DNA of 64,000 nt from Duganella sp. OV510 (GTDB taxonomy: Bacteria; Pseudomonadota; Gammaproteobacteria; Burkholderiales; Burkholderiaceae_D), in NCBI RefSeq assembly GCF_900100205.1, contig NZ_FNEQ01000003.1, forward strand, positions 124,001 to 188,000. The letters run 5' to 3'. Both the position numbers and the translations under genes were made by a program. Under the pieces are notes generated by a model. That model did no database searches, was not told where the DNA came from, and was given only the letters and a program-made list of their open reading frames with translations. Positions 27,872 through 39,253 of this stretch are shown here, piece after piece. Position 1 is the first letter of the stretch. Each line of letters begins with the position of its first letter.

Positions 27872-29262
27872 CGGAACTCCCTCAGTTCGGCCAAGGTCTG
27901 CTTGAAGCGCGCAGCGATCGCTTGCTGCGCCACGTGCTGCTGGTTGCGCACTACCCACTGGCCGCCGACCATGACGTCTTTGACCAGATTGTCGTTGCCG
28001 CTGAAGACAAAGCTGCCGAGTACCTCGTCCAGCGCCAACCCAAACATATTCGGATGCGTGTCGTCCAATATCAGAATGTCGGCGCGATGGCCCGGCGCCA
28101 GCGCGCCGACCGGCCGTCCCGCCGCCTGCGCGCCGCCGCGCAAGGCACCCTGCCACAGGAAGTCCGCCACGTTGCGCTGCCCATCGGACACCGCGATATT
28201 GCGGCGCTGATGTTGCAGGCGCTGCCCATATTCCAGCCAGCGTAATTCTTCCACAGCGCTTTGCGACACATGGCTGTCGCTGCCGATGCCCCACACGCCA
28301 CCCTGCGCCAGGAAGCTCTCCAGCGGGAACAGCCCATCGCCAAGATTCGCTTCCGTGGTCGGGCACAGGCCCGCCACCGCCCGGCTTTGCGCAATGCCGC
28401 TGACTTCATCGTCCGCCAGGTGCGTGGCATGGATCAGGCACCAGCGCTGGTCCACATGCACATTCTCCAGCAGCCATTGCACCGGCCGGCGCCCGCTCCA
28501 GCTCAGCGACTGCTGCACTTCGCCCTGCTGCTCAGCGATGTGGATGTGTACCGGGCGCTGTTTCGGCAGCGTCGCCAGCACCTCGTCAATTTGCGCCACC
28601 GAGGCCGCACGCAGCGAGTGCGGCGCGAAGCCGACTTCCACCTGCGCATCGCGCTGCGGCTCCAGCGCTTCCATGATGCGCAATACATCCTGGGCATCGG
28701 TCTTGAAGCGTTGCTGCTCCGGTTTCAGCGCCAATTCGCCAAAGCCGGAATAACTATACAACACCGGCAGCATGGTCACGCCGATTCCGGTCAACCGTGC
28801 GGCGGCAATCACCCGTTCGGCCGTTTCCGCCGGACGCGGATACATCGCCCCATCCGGCGCGCGTTGAACGTAATGGAATTCGCACAGCGAGGTATAGCCG
28901 TAACGCAGACATTCGCTGAACAGCTGCGCGGCAATCGCTTCGATATGTTCCGGCGTGATGTTGCGCGCGAAGCGGTACATCAGGTCGCGCCAGGTCCAGA
29001 AACTGTCCTTGCTGTCGCCGGCTTTTTCGGTGCGACCACCCAGCGCGCGCTGGAAGCTGTGCGAGTGCAGGTTAATCATGCCGGGCAGCGCATACTCGAC
29101 CGTCTCCGCGCCGGCGGCCCCGCCCGGAGGCGCCGCAATGCCCGTCTCGGCTGTGGCGCCAGGCGTTACCGCCGTGATGGCGCCGGCGGCGTCCCATTCG
29201 ATCAGCACATCTTTTGCCCAGCCATCAGGCAGCAAGGCGTAGCGCGCAAACAGCTTGTTCAT
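27868..29262 (-). CDS. hutF: Formimidoylglutamate deiminase
   Basis: The 464-residue amidohydrolase converts N-formimidoylglutamate to N-formylglutamate. Metal ligands are visible in LPGMINLHSHSFQRALGG, and VEVGFAPHSLRAAS, VHIHIAEQQGEVQ and GIGSDSHVSQ follow. Its presence, with HutG, defines the five-step pathway that releases ammonia then formate, rather than the HutG-only formamide route. It overlaps hutG by 4 bp and hutD by 4 bp. Confidence 0.95.
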   Translation of the reverse strand: MNKLFARYALLPDGWAKDVLIEWDAAGAITAVTPGATAETGIAAPPGGAAGAETVEYALPGMINLHSHSFQRALGGRTEKAGDSKDSFWTWRDLMYRFARNITPEHIEAIAAQLFSECLRYGYTSLCEFHYVQRAPDGAMYPRPAETAERVIAAARLTGIGVTMLPVLYSYSGFGELALKPEQQRFKTDAQDVLRIMEALEPQRDAQVEVGFAPHSLRAASVAQIDEVLATLPKQRPVHIHIAEQQGEVQQSLSWSGRRPVQWLLENVHVDQRWCLIHATHLADDEVSGIAQSRAVAGLCPTTEANLGDGLFPLESFLAQGGVWGIGSDSHVSQSAVEELRWLEYGQRLQHQRRNIAVSDGQRNVADFLWQGALRGGAQAAGRPVGALAPGHRADILILDDTHPNMFGLALDEVLGSFVFSGNDNLVKDVMVGGQWVVRNQQHVAQQAIAARFKQTLAELREFR

Positions 29263-30041
29263 GCGCGCACCCAGTCGGCGGCGGCCTGCATCATCGCGCG
29301 CAGCGGCTGCTGCACCTGCGCGGCCAGATCGGCGCGATAACCATACGGCGCATCTTCATCCATATAAGTGGACTGGCACATTTCCAGCTGAATCGCGTGA
29401 ACGCCCTTTGCCGGCTCGCCGTAGAAGCGCGTGATATGGCCACCCTTGAAGCGGCCGTTAACGGCAACCGTATAGCCGCCATCCACGCGCGCCACCACGG
29501 CGTCGGTCAGGCTGCTCGCGCAGCTTTTGCCATCCGCCGTGCCGAAGTTCAGGTCCGGCAGTTTGCCGTCAAAGAAGCGCGGCACGTGCGATGCGATCGA
29601 ATGCGCATCCCACAGCACCACGCGTCCGTGCAGCGCCAGCAGGCGGTCCAGCTCCGCGCGTAGCTGGTCGTGATACGGCTTCCAGTACGCTTGCAAGCGG
29701 CGCCGCACCTCTGCCTCGTCCGGCGTACGGCCCTCCAGATACAGCGGTTCGCGATGAAAGGTATCGACCGGGCAGAGGCCAGTCGTGTCCTGCCCCGGAT
29801 ACAGATTGGTATTCTCCTGTGGGCGATTCAGATCAATCACATAGCGCGACCAGCGCGCCGATAGCGTTGACGCGCCCATCTCGCCCAGGAATTCATACAG
29901 GCGCACCAGATGCCAGTCGGTGTCCTGCTTGTCGACGGCGTCAGGCGTCATCGTCGCCAGCACATCGTCGGGAATATCGGTGCCCACGTGCGGCATGGAC
30001 ACCAGCAAGGGAATGCTGCCTGCTTTGAACTGATAATCCAT
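29259..30041 (-). CDS. hutG: N-formylglutamate deformylase
   Basis: The 260-residue protein hydrolyses N-formylglutamate to glutamate and formate, the last hut step. It resembles zinc-dependent N-formylglutamate amidohydrolases: PLLVSMPHVGTDIPDDVL, LVRLYEFLGEMGASTLSARWSRYVIDLNR (in pieces) and ALHGRVVLWDAHSIASHVP. It is 12 bp after hutH and overlaps hutF by 4 bp. Length is normal. Confidence 0.95.
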   Translation of the reverse strand: MDYQFKAGSIPLLVSMPHVGTDIPDDVLATMTPDAVDKQDTDWHLVRLYEFLGEMGASTLSARWSRYVIDLNRPQENTNLYPGQDTTGLCPVDTFHREPLYLEGRTPDEAEVRRRLQAYWKPYHDQLRAELDRLLALHGRVVLWDAHSIASHVPRFFDGKLPDLNFGTADGKSCASSLTDAVVARVDGGYTVAVNGRFKGGHITRFYGEPAKGVHAIQLEMCQSTYMDEDAPYGYRADLAAQVQQPLRAMMQAAADWVRA

Positions 30042-30053
30042 GCCCGGTTCTCC

Positions 30054-31604
30054 TTACGGATGCAGCGCCGTGAACAACTCTTTGCACGATGCGCTCAACT
30101 CGCCGCGCAACACCATGCCCTTGGCCGCCTCGATGTCCGGCGCGAAGAAACGGTCTTCCTCGTAGAACGGCACCTTCGCGCGCAACTGCGCATGTACATG
30201 CTCCAGGTGTGGCGAGGTTGTCAGCGGACGGTGGAAATCGATGCCCTGCGCCGCCGCCAGCAGCTCGATGCCGACAATGGTCGCGGTATTCTGCGCCATG
30301 TCTTCCAGCCGGCGCGCCGCGTAGGTCGCCATGCTGACATGGTCTTCCTGGTTGGCCGAGGTCGGAATGGTATCCACGCTGCCCGGATGCGCAATCGACT
30401 TGTTCTCCGACGCCAGCGCAGCAGCGGTGACGTGCGCGATCATGAAGCCCGAGTTCAAGCCCGGATCACGCACCAGGAACGGCGGCAGGCCGGACAAGGT
30501 CGCATCAATCAGCAGCGATACGCGGCGCTCCGAGATCGAACCGATTTCCGCAATCGCCAGCGCCAGCGTATCGGCGGCAAAGGCCACCGGCTCGGCGTGG
30601 AAGTTACCGCCCGAGACCACGATCGATAACTCGCCATCCTTGAACAGCAGCGGATTGTCGGTCACCGCATTCGCCTCGATCAGCAGCGTGCGCGCGGCGT
30701 TGTTGATGATGTCCCAGCAAGCGCCCATTACTTGCGGCTGGCAGCGCAGGCAGTATGGGTCCTGCACGCGCTCATCGCCAACCAGGTGCGATGCACGGAT
30801 CGCGCTATCGGACACCAGCTGGCGATAAATCGATGCGGCCGCAATCTGGCCCGGCTGGCCGCGCACTTCATGCACGCGCGCGTCGAACGGCGAATCCGAG
30901 CCCTTGGCCGCATCCAGCGACAACGCACCAGCCACCATGCCGGCTTCCAGCAGGCGCTCGGCCATGAACAGGCCATGCAGCGCCAGCGCGGTCGATACCT
31001 GCGTGCCGTTGATCAGCGCCAGGCCCTCTTTCGCGGCCAGCACCACCGGCTCGATACCGGCGGCTTTCAGCGCGTCCACCGCTTCCATCAGCACGCCATT
31101 GACCCGCACCTGGCCCACGCCCAGCATGGCCAGCGTCATGTGCGACAGCGGCGCCAGGTCGCCCGAGGCGCCGACCGAACCCTTGGCCGGAATCGCCGGC
31201 ATGATGCCGGCGTTGTACAACTTGATCAGCGTGTCGATAATCAGCGGGCGCACGCCCGAATAGCCGCGCGCCAGGCTACCGATCTTCATCAGCAGAATCA
31301 GGCGGCAGACGGCGTCCGACATCAGCTCGCCGGTGCCCACCGAGTGCGACAGGATCAGGTTGCGTTGCAACTGCTCCAGCTTCTCGTCCGGGATGCGCGT
31401 CTTGGCCAGAAGGCCGAAGCCGGTGTTGATGCCGTAGGCGGCATCGCCCTTGGCGACAATCGCCCGCACAGCGGCGGCGGATGCTTCGATGACCGGATAG
31501 GCTTCGGCGGCCAGCGACAGCGGCGCGGCGGAGGTCCAGACGGAGCGCAGTTCAGACAGCGTCATCGCGCCAGGTTTCAGAATCAGGTTCATAGTCAAAC
31601 TCAT
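30054..31604 (-). CDS. hutH: Histidine ammonia-lyase
   Basis: The 516-residue enzyme removes ammonia from histidine to give urocanate, the first step. The MIO cofactor triad is Ala146-Ser147-Gly148 in [16 protein letters not shown], and [11 protein letters not shown] lies near the N terminus. Starting at the second ATG (31592) would put the triad at 142-144, as in Pseudomonas putida, so the true start could be there. Neither ATG has a strong ribosome site. The 83-bp gap to hutU contains a GGGCGG-CCTG-CCGCCC hairpin at 31631-31646. Confidence 0.96.
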   Translation of the reverse strand: MSLTMNLILKPGAMTLSELRSVWTSAAPLSLAAEAYPVIEASAAAVRAIVAKGDAAYGINTGFGLLAKTRIPDEKLEQLQRNLILSHSVGTGELMSDAVCRLILLMKIGSLARGYSGVRPLIIDTLIKLYNAGIMPAIPAKGSVGASGDLAPLSHMTLAMLGVGQVRVNGVLMEAVDALKAAGIEPVVLAAKEGLALINGTQVSTALALHGLFMAERLLEAGMVAGALSLDAAKGSDSPFDARVHEVRGQPGQIAAASIYRQLVSDSAIRASHLVGDERVQDPYCLRCQPQVMGACWDIINNAARTLLIEANAVTDNPLLFKDGELSIVVSGGNFHAEPVAFAADTLALAIAEIGSISERRVSLLIDATLSGLPPFLVRDPGLNSGFMIAHVTAAALASENKSIAHPGSVDTIPTSANQEDHVSMATYAARRLEDMAQNTATIVGIELLAAAQGIDFHRPLTTSPHLEHVHAQLRAKVPFYEEDRFFAPDIEAAKGMVLRGELSASCKELFTALHP

Positions 31605-31687
31605 TTAATCATAGGTGGAGCAGGGAATTCGGGCGGCCTGCCGCCCGCCTGCGGAACGGGGCGACCATGCAGGGGCGCCCTCCCGTC

Positions 31688-33391
<1,704 letters not shown>

Positions 33392-33425
33392 AAGGTCTCC
33401 TGCTGCGATGAATGGGAATCATCAC

Positions 33426-33454
33426 AGCATAAGTTGTATAGACAACCAAGTCAA
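33426..33454 (-). promoter_or_regulatory. hutU promoter with HutC-like operator
   Basis: Read on the minus strand, TTGACT (33449-33454) and TATGCT (33426-33431) are 17 bp apart. The palindrome TTGTCTATACAA (33434-33445) fills most of the spacer, so a bound repressor would block polymerase. A related TTGTACAA lies in the hutC promoter. Confidence 0.72.
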
Positions 33455-33467
33455 CCCGTTGCGCTGC

Positions 33468-35117
33468 CTATTTTTTGTACACCCGTTTGCCGCCCATCCA
33501 GGTTTGCAGCACTTGGGTCTTGCCTAGTTGCTCCGATGGAATTTTGAAGATGTCGCGGTCAAGCACGATGAAGTCGGCCCACTTGCCCGTTTCCAGCGAA
33601 CCGATGACCTTTTCCTGGTTGGCGGCGTAGGCGGCGTCCAGCGTGAAGCAGCGGAAGGCTTCGGTCAACGTCATCGCCTGGTTCTTGTACCAGCCGCCGA
33701 CCGGCACGCCGGCATTGTTCTGCCGCGTGACTGCCGCGTGCAGGCCTTCAAATGGATTCGGCGATTCGATCGGGAAGTCCGAGCCGCAGGCGATCTTCGA
33801 GCCCTGGTCAAGGAAGGTGCGCCACGCGTAGGCGCCCTTGATGCGTTCGTGGCCGACGCGCTGCTCGGCCATGTTCTGGTCGGAGGTGGCGTGGGCCGGC
33901 TGCATCGACGGGATGATGCCCAGCTGCTTGAAGCGCGGGATGTCCTCCGGCGTCACCACCTGCGCATGTTCAATGCGGTGGCGCAGCGCGATGTTCTTGT
34001 ACTGCGGGATCAGCTGCGCGTAGGCGTCCAGGATCTGGTGATTGCCGGCGTCGCCGATGGCGTGGATGTTGACCTGGTAGCCGGCCTTCATCGCCTTGTT
34101 CATCTTGGCGCGCATTTCGGCGTCCGGGTAGAACAGCAGGCCTTGGGTCGACGGCATGTCGGAGTATGGCGCCAGCAGCGCCGCGCCACGGCTGCCCAGC
34201 GCACCGTCCGAATACAGCTTGACGGCGGCCAGTGCGTACACGTCATTGGCATACGACTGCAACGGGCCGTCCTTGGACAGCTCGTCGAAATCGGAGGCGG
34301 TGTCGCCGATCATCGCGTACACGCGGGTGGTCAGCTTGCCGTGATCGGCGTAGTCGCGGTAGATATCGTCCTGCGCCACCTTGATGCCGGCGTCGTGCAC
34401 GCTGGTCAGGCCGACCTTGGCCAGCGATTGCAGCGCCACGTCCAGCGTGGCGCGCGCCTCGGCCGGCGTTGGCAGCGGCACCACGCGGTTGACCAGTTCC
34501 ATTGCCGCGTCGACCAGCACGCCGGTCGGCTTGCCGCTGGCGTCGCGCTCGATCTTGCCACCGGACGGATCCTGCGTGTCACGCGTGACGCCGGCCATTT
34601 CCAGCGCCTTGGTATTCACCCAGATGGCGTGGCCGTCAACCCGGTGCAGCAGGACCGGCCGGTCGTTGACCACCGCATCCAGCTCGGCGGCGGTCGGGAA
34701 GCGGCCCAGTTTCCAGTTCTCCTGGTTCCAGCCAAAACCGACGATCCAGGCGTTTTTCGGGTGGCTGCGGGCGAATTCCGCCACCGTGCGCACCGCGCTA
34801 TTGAGCGAGTTCGGGCTGTACAGCTCAACGCCGGAAGCGATTTCACCCAGTTCGAACACATGGCCATGGGCGTCGATCAGGCCTGGCAGCACGGTGCGGC
34901 CCTGCACGTCGATGTGATCCGCCTTCGGCAGCGCCGCCGCCGTCTCCTTCTCGCTGCCCACCGCCACAATGCGGCCCAGGTCATCGAACGCCAGCGAAGT
35001 AAAGCGCTGCAGCTGGCCGGCGCCATTCAGCGTGTAGCCGTTGGCACGGTCGATAATGGTGTCGGCATAGGCTGGCAGGGCCGCCAGCAGGGCGGCGATC
35101 AACAGGGTGTGGCGCAT
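33468..35117 (-). CDS. Secreted amidohydrolase (YtcJ-like, amidohydrolase 3)
   Basis: The 549-residue protein has a signal peptide (MRHTLLIAALLAALPAYA) and the amidohydrolase-3 pattern: TVLPGLIDAHGHVFELG holds metal ligands, then VDGHAIWVNTKALEMAGV, IHAIGDAGNHQILDAY, HRIEHAQVV and GSDFPIESPNPFEG. The ATG at 35117 is preceded by GGAG and directly followed by the signal peptide, so longer starts are rejected. It is transcribed toward hutU with 76 bp between. YtcJ-like enzymes have varied or unknown substrates. Confidence 0.87.
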   Translation of the reverse strand: MRHTLLIAALLAALPAYADTIIDRANGYTLNGAGQLQRFTSLAFDDLGRIVAVGSEKETAAALPKADHIDVQGRTVLPGLIDAHGHVFELGEIASGVELYSPNSLNSAVRTVAEFARSHPKNAWIVGFGWNQENWKLGRFPTAAELDAVVNDRPVLLHRVDGHAIWVNTKALEMAGVTRDTQDPSGGKIERDASGKPTGVLVDAAMELVNRVVPLPTPAEARATLDVALQSLAKVGLTSVHDAGIKVAQDDIYRDYADHGKLTTRVYAMIGDTASDFDELSKDGPLQSYANDVYALAAVKLYSDGALGSRGAALLAPYSDMPSTQGLLFYPDAEMRAKMNKAMKAGYQVNIHAIGDAGNHQILDAYAQLIPQYKNIALRHRIEHAQVVTPEDIPRFKQLGIIPSMQPAHATSDQNMAEQRVGHERIKGAYAWRTFLDQGSKIACGSDFPIESPNPFEGLHAAVTRQNNAGVPVGGWYKNQAMTLTEAFRCFTLDAAYAANQEKVIGSLETGKWADFIVLDRDIFKIPSEQLGKTQVLQTWMGGKRVYKK

Positions 35118-35190
35118 CAGGTTCTCCATTCGGTGCAAGATTCAGAGTGTATCAGGCAAACAGCGGGAATTCAGTTGCGGGACAGGTACA

Positions 35191-37068
35191 ATGCAGGCTT
35201 CCAGCATTCTCCCATGTGAACAAACAGTGTCCAGCCGCCTCCTTTACCTCCGCCTGATCAAGGAATTTCGTCCCTACGCGTGGATCGCCGTCGTCACCCT
35301 GCTGGCGATCGGCGTGGCGGCGCTGACCGACGTGCTGCTGCTGAACCAGTTGCAGAACGTGGTCGACACCCTGGGCCAGGGCCAGGCGCTGGGCATGGCC
35401 AAGGCGCCGGCGCACGGCATGATGGCGAACGTGCAGGCGCTGCTGGGCAAGCTGGCGCCGCAGAGTGCCGGACAAGCAGCATTGTGGGCGATACCGGTGA
35501 CGATCCTGGCGCTGGCGATGCTGCGCATGGTGTCCAGCTTTGCCGGCGAATACGGCGGCGCGTGGCTCAGCAGCCGGGTGCAAGCCAATCTGCGCGAACT
35601 GATGTTCACCCGCATCATGCGCCTGCCAAACAGCTATTTCGACCAGACCTCGACCGGCACCACGCTGTCGCGCGTGGCCTTCGACGCCGCCCAGGTGGCG
35701 CAGGCCGGCCTGACCGTGTTCACCGTGGCAGTGCGCGAGTCGGTGCTGGTGGTGGGCTACCTGATCACCATGTTCCTGGCGGACTGGCAGCTGTCGGTGT
35801 ACTGCCTTTGCCTGATGCCGCTGGTGGCCGGCATCGTCATTTTCGCCGGCCGCCGCATGCGCAAGCTGGCCGGCAGCGCGCAGGCGGCGATGGGCGAGCT
35901 GACCAATGTGCTGGACGAAAGCATCAGCGGCCAGCGCGTGGTGAAGATCTTCGGCGGCCAGCAATATGAGCAGGCCCGCTTCGACCAGGTGGTCAAGCTG
36001 AATCGCCATCTGGCGGTGAAGCATTCGGCCACGTCGGCGTTGAACTCGGGCCTGATCATGCTGCTGCTCGGTATCACCCTGTCGTCGGTGATTTATTTCG
36101 CACTGCTGCGCAACCAGGCTGGCGCGCTGTCGGCGGGTGACTTTGTCGGCTTCCTGGTGGCGCTGCTGGCGATGCAGTCGCCGATCAAGAACCTGACCAA
36201 GATTAATGAGCCGATGCAGCGCGGGCTGGCTGCCGCCTCGTCGGTGTTCAGCCTGATAGACATGGAATCGGAAGCCGACCAGGGACGCCACACGGTGACG
36301 CGCGCGGCCGGCCAGCTGTCGGTGCAGGACGTGAGTTTCCACTATCGCGGCGCCGACGGCGCGCTGCTGGCGCCGGATGCGCGTCCTGCGCTGGACCATG
36401 TGTCGCTGGACATCGCTGCCGGCGAAACCGTCGCGCTGGTCGGCAGCTCGGGCAGCGGCAAGACCACGCTGGCCGGCCTGCTGCCGCGCTTCTATGATGT
36501 CAGCGGTGGCAGCATCCAGCTGGATGGCGTTGACCTGCGCAACTACACCATGGCCTCGCTGCGCCAGCAGATCGCGCTGGTGTCGCAGGACGTGGTGCTA
36601 TTCAACGACACGCTGGCGGCGAATATCGCCTATGGCGATCCGCAGCCGTCGATGGAACGCATCGAAGCAGCCGCGCGCGCCGCGCATGCGCATGAATTCA
36701 TCGTCCGCCAGCCGGAAGGCTACCACTCGCCGGTCGGCGAAAACGGCTTGCGCCTGTCAGGCGGCCAGCGCCAGCGCCTGGCGATTGCCCGCGCGCTGTA
36801 CAAGAACGCGCCGATCCTGATCCTCGACGAAGCCACCAGCGCGCTGGACACCGAGTCCGAGCGCCTGGTGCAGCAAGCATTGGAAGTATTGATGAAAGGC
36901 CGCACCACGGTGGTCATCGCCCACCGCCTGTCAACGATTGAAAACGCCGACCGCATCGTCGTGATGGATCGCGGCCAGATCGCCGAATCCGGCAGCCACG
37001 AAGCCCTGCTGGCCCAAAACGGCATCTACGCCCGCCTCTACCAAACCCAAAAAACCATCCAGACCTAA
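35191..37068 (+). CDS. MsbA-type ABC exporter
   Basis: A fused membrane/ATPase half transporter of about 625 residues. After an N-terminal six-helix domain comes an ATPase domain with Walker A GSSGSGKTT, ABC signature LSGGQRQRLAIARAL, Walker B ILILDEATSALD and the H-loop IAHRL. The domain order and length fit MsbA (lipid A flippase). The ATG at 35191 has only a weak ribosome site; a GTG at 35227 is a possible start. The 89-bp palindrome overlaps its stop codon. The exact lipid cargo is inferred from family likeness. Confidence 0.88.
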   Translation: MQASSILPCEQTVSSRLLYLRLIKEFRPYAWIAVVTLLAIGVAALTDVLLLNQLQNVVDTLGQGQALGMAKAPAHGMMANVQALLGKLAPQSAGQAALWAIPVTILALAMLRMVSSFAGEYGGAWLSSRVQANLRELMFTRIMRLPNSYFDQTSTGTTLSRVAFDAAQVAQAGLTVFTVAVRESVLVVGYLITMFLADWQLSVYCLCLMPLVAGIVIFAGRRMRKLAGSAQAAMGELTNVLDESISGQRVVKIFGGQQYEQARFDQVVKLNRHLAVKHSATSALNSGLIMLLLGITLSSVIYFALLRNQAGALSAGDFVGFLVALLAMQSPIKNLTKINEPMQRGLAAASSVFSLIDMESEADQGRHTVTRAAGQLSVQDVSFHYRGADGALLAPDARPALDHVSLDIAAGETVALVGSSGSGKTTLAGLLPRFYDVSGGSIQLDGVDLRNYTMASLRQQIALVSQDVVLFNDTLAANIAYGDPQPSMERIEAAARAAHAHEFIVRQPEGYHSPVGENGLRLSGGQRQRLAIARALYKNAPILILDEATSALDTESERLVQQALEVLMKGRTTVVIAHRLSTIENADRIVVMDRGQIAESGSHEALLAQNGIYARLYQTQKTIQT

Positions 37069-37155
37069 AACCGGGGTCAGTTCTGCCAAACGTACACGAG
37101 CTCAGCTGCCTTGCAGCTGAGCTCGTGTACGTTTGGCAGAACTGACCCCGGTTTT
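37067..37155. repeat. 89-bp perfect palindrome between convergent genes
   Basis: Two 43-bp arms (37067-37109 and 37113-37155) are perfectly complementary with a CTT loop. Arms begin AAAACCGGGGTCAG and end GCTCAGCTGC. The left end includes the A bases of the msbA-like stop, and the right end lies 2 bp from the next gene's stop. Transcribed from either side it forms a long hairpin ending in T bases, so it can terminate both genes. Confidence 0.95.
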
Positions 37156-37157
37156 GT

Positions 37158-38072
37158 TTAGTTGGCGTCGTGGAAGATGATGCCTAGTGTGTGGCGGGTT
37201 CCGGCCCGCAGCCGGCTGACGCCGTGCCGCAGGTTGACGCGGTAGATGCCTCGCGTTCCCTGCACGGGACGGTGGTTGACGGCGAAGATGACCATGTCGC
37301 CGCGTTTCAGCGGTACGACTTCGACGCGTGATTGCATGCGCGGCCGCTGTTCGGTCAGCACGAATTCGCCGCCTTCAAAGTCTTTGCCGGGCTGGTTGAG
37401 CAGCACGGCGGCTTGCAAGGGGAAGACGTGGTCGCCGTACAGGTCCTGGTGCAGGCAGTTGTAGTCGCCGGACTGGTATTGCAGTAGCAGCGGCGTCGGG
37501 CGCTGCTGGCCGGCGGCGTGGCAGCGGGCCAGGAAGTCGGTGTGCTCGGCGGGAAAGCGCTCGGGCAGGTCCATCAGTTCGTGCCACCGGTTGGCGATGA
37601 CGGCCAGCGGGCCATACAGGGCGTTGCGCAGCGCGGCGATCATCGATGGCAGCGGGTAGCGGAAATACTGGTACTCGCCGCTGCCGAAGCCGTGCTGCGA
37701 CATCACCACGCGGCTGCGGAACATCTGAGGCTGCGCATAGTGCGCTGCCATCGCCGCGCATTCTTCGGCGCCCAGCATGCCGGGCAGGATGGCGTAGCCT
37801 TGCGCATTCAGCTCGTCGCCGATGGCCTGCCAGTCCAGCCCCGCCACATGCACGGCGATGCCTGCCGCCGCGCCGACAGCCCGGCGGGCGGCCAGTTGCG
37901 GATCGGCAGCGGGTTGCGGCAGCGCCGCCGTCTTGCGCTCGCCTGGCTGCGGTGCAGCGGCGCTGGACGGTGCGGTCGCGTCTGCGGCAACCCGGGCTGG
38001 CGCCAACGGCGGCGTCGTGCGCGGCTTGCGCTCCGCCGCCGTGTCGCCGAAATCCAGTTCGCTGTTACTCAT
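37158..38072 (-). CDS. 2OG-Fe(II) oxygenase encoded with ada
   Basis: The 304-residue protein has a disordered Ala/Pro-rich N terminus (residues 1-65) and a 2OG oxygenase domain. Iron ligands are His208 and Asp210 in CLHQDLYGDH and probably His283 in RHGVSRL, with Arg293 in GTRHTLGIIFHD as the 2-oxoglutarate anchor. It does not carry the AlkB sequence pattern. Its start overlaps the ada stop by 8 bp, so it should be induced with the alkylation response. Its substrate, nucleic acid or protein, is unknown. Confidence 0.83.
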   Translation of the reverse strand: MSNSELDFGDTAAERKPRTTPPLAPARVAADATAPSSAAAPQPGERKTAALPQPAADPQLAARRAVGAAAGIAVHVAGLDWQAIGDELNAQGYAILPGMLGAEECAAMAAHYAQPQMFRSRVVMSQHGFGSGEYQYFRYPLPSMIAALRNALYGPLAVIANRWHELMDLPERFPAEHTDFLARCHAAGQQRPTPLLLQYQSGDYNCLHQDLYGDHVFPLQAAVLLNQPGKDFEGGEFVLTEQRPRMQSRVEVVPLKRGDMVIFAVNHRPVQGTRGIYRVNLRHGVSRLRAGTRHTLGIIFHDAN

Positions 38073-39126
38073 TGCCTGCCTCCCTGTTCAGTAGCGCCGC
38101 CTTGCGGTCGACGCCCCACCGGTAACCGGAGATGCTGCCGTCGTTACGCACCACGCGGTGGCACGGTATCGCTACCGCGATGGCGTTTGCCGCGCAGGCG
38201 CTGGCGACGGCGCGTGCGCCGCGCGGCACGCCGGCCAGTTCCGCCAGCTCGGCGTAGGTGACGCGGCGGCCGGACGGGATCGCCCGCAGCACCTGCCACA
38301 CGCGCTGCTGGAATGCGGTGCCGCGCACATCCAGCGGCAGCTCCAGCCCCACCGACGGCCGTTCGACCATGCCGACCACGCGCGACACTACCTGCTCATA
38401 TTCCGGCTCGGCGCCGATCAATTCGGCCTTGGGGAAGCGGTCCTGCAAATCCTTCACCAGGAAATCCGGATCATCGTCGATCAGGATCGCGCAGATGCCC
38501 TGCTGCGTGCTGGCCACCAGGATCGGCCCCAGCGAGCACTCGGCGATCGCGAAGCGTATCTGCTCGCCGGCGCCGCCGGCGCGGAACGCGCTTGGCTTCA
38601 TGCCCAGCACCGCCGGCGATTGCGCGTAAAAGCGGCTGCTGGAGTTGAAGCCGGCCGCATACATCGCATCGGTCACCGACGATTGCGCCGCCAGGCCATG
38701 CTGCACGCGCCGGGCGCGCGCCGCGTTGGCGTAGGCTTTCGGCGTAATCCCGCTCACCGCCTTGAACATGCGGTGGAAGTGGAAGCGGCTGACGCCCACC
38801 GCCAGCGCCAGGCGGTCCAGATCCAGCACGGCATCGGCGTCGGCTTCGTCGATCAGGCGGCAGGCCTGCGCCACGATCGCGGCCTGGCGCTCGGCCAGCG
38901 GCGGCTGGTCCGGCTTGCAGCGCAGGCAGGGCCGGAAACCGGCGCCTTCGGCCGCCGCGCGGCTGTCGTGAAACGCTACGTTCTTGCGCAAGGCCGGCCG
39001 CGCCGCGCACGACGGACGGCAGTACACCCCGGTGCTGCGCACCGAATACCAGAACACCTCGTCGGCGCTGCCGTCGCGCTGCTGCACGGCGGCCCAGCGC
39101 TGCTCATCATTGCTGTAATTGCCCAT
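38065..39126 (-). CDS. ada: Ada: methylphosphotriester/O6-methylguanine methyltransferase and regulator
   Basis: The 353-residue protein has the full Ada architecture: a zinc domain with methyl-acceptor Cys36 in GVYCRPSC and ligand cysteines in PCLRCKP, an AraC-type helix-turn-helix (VSRFHFHRMFKAVSG), and a C-terminal O6-alkylguanine methyltransferase with Cys322 in IPCHRVV. The numbers match E. coli Ada (38 and 321). The ATG at 39126 has GGAG upstream, whereas the GTG at 39141 does not. It both repairs DNA and activates its own operon when methylated. Confidence 0.96.
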   Translation of the reverse strand: MGNYSNDEQRWAAVQQRDGSADEVFWYSVRSTGVYCRPSCAARPALRKNVAFHDSRAAAEGAGFRPCLRCKPDQPPLAERQAAIVAQACRLIDEADADAVLDLDRLALAVGVSRFHFHRMFKAVSGITPKAYANAARARRVQHGLAAQSSVTDAMYAAGFNSSSRFYAQSPAVLGMKPSAFRAGGAGEQIRFAIAECSLGPILVASTQQGICAILIDDDPDFLVKDLQDRFPKAELIGAEPEYEQVVSRVVGMVERPSVGLELPLDVRGTAFQQRVWQVLRAIPSGRRVTYAELAELAGVPRGARAVASACAANAIAVAIPCHRVVRNDGSISGYRWGVDRKAALLNREAGNE

Positions 39127-39199
39127 TTCAGACTCCGTCACAGGGGGAATGCGACCATCTTAGCCAGCGTCAAAAAGCGACGCACTCCGCCTCTTGCTT

Positions 39200-39229
39200 T
39201 TGAATTGTACAAGCATGCGATGCTAGAAT
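39200..39229 (+). promoter_or_regulatory. hutC promoter with autoregulatory operator
   Basis: TTGAAT (39200-39205) and TAGAAT (39224-39229) are 18 bp apart. The palindrome TTGTACAA (39205-39212) overlaps the -35 end and spacer, consistent with autorepression by HutC. Confidence 0.6.
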
Positions 39230-39253
39230 GACTACTCACCAGGAGACAGCCGT

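Noticed and set aside
39142-39199. Ada-box-like AAAAAGCG near 39170
   Set aside because: Matches the E. coli Ada box only loosely and the orientation toward ada is uncertain.
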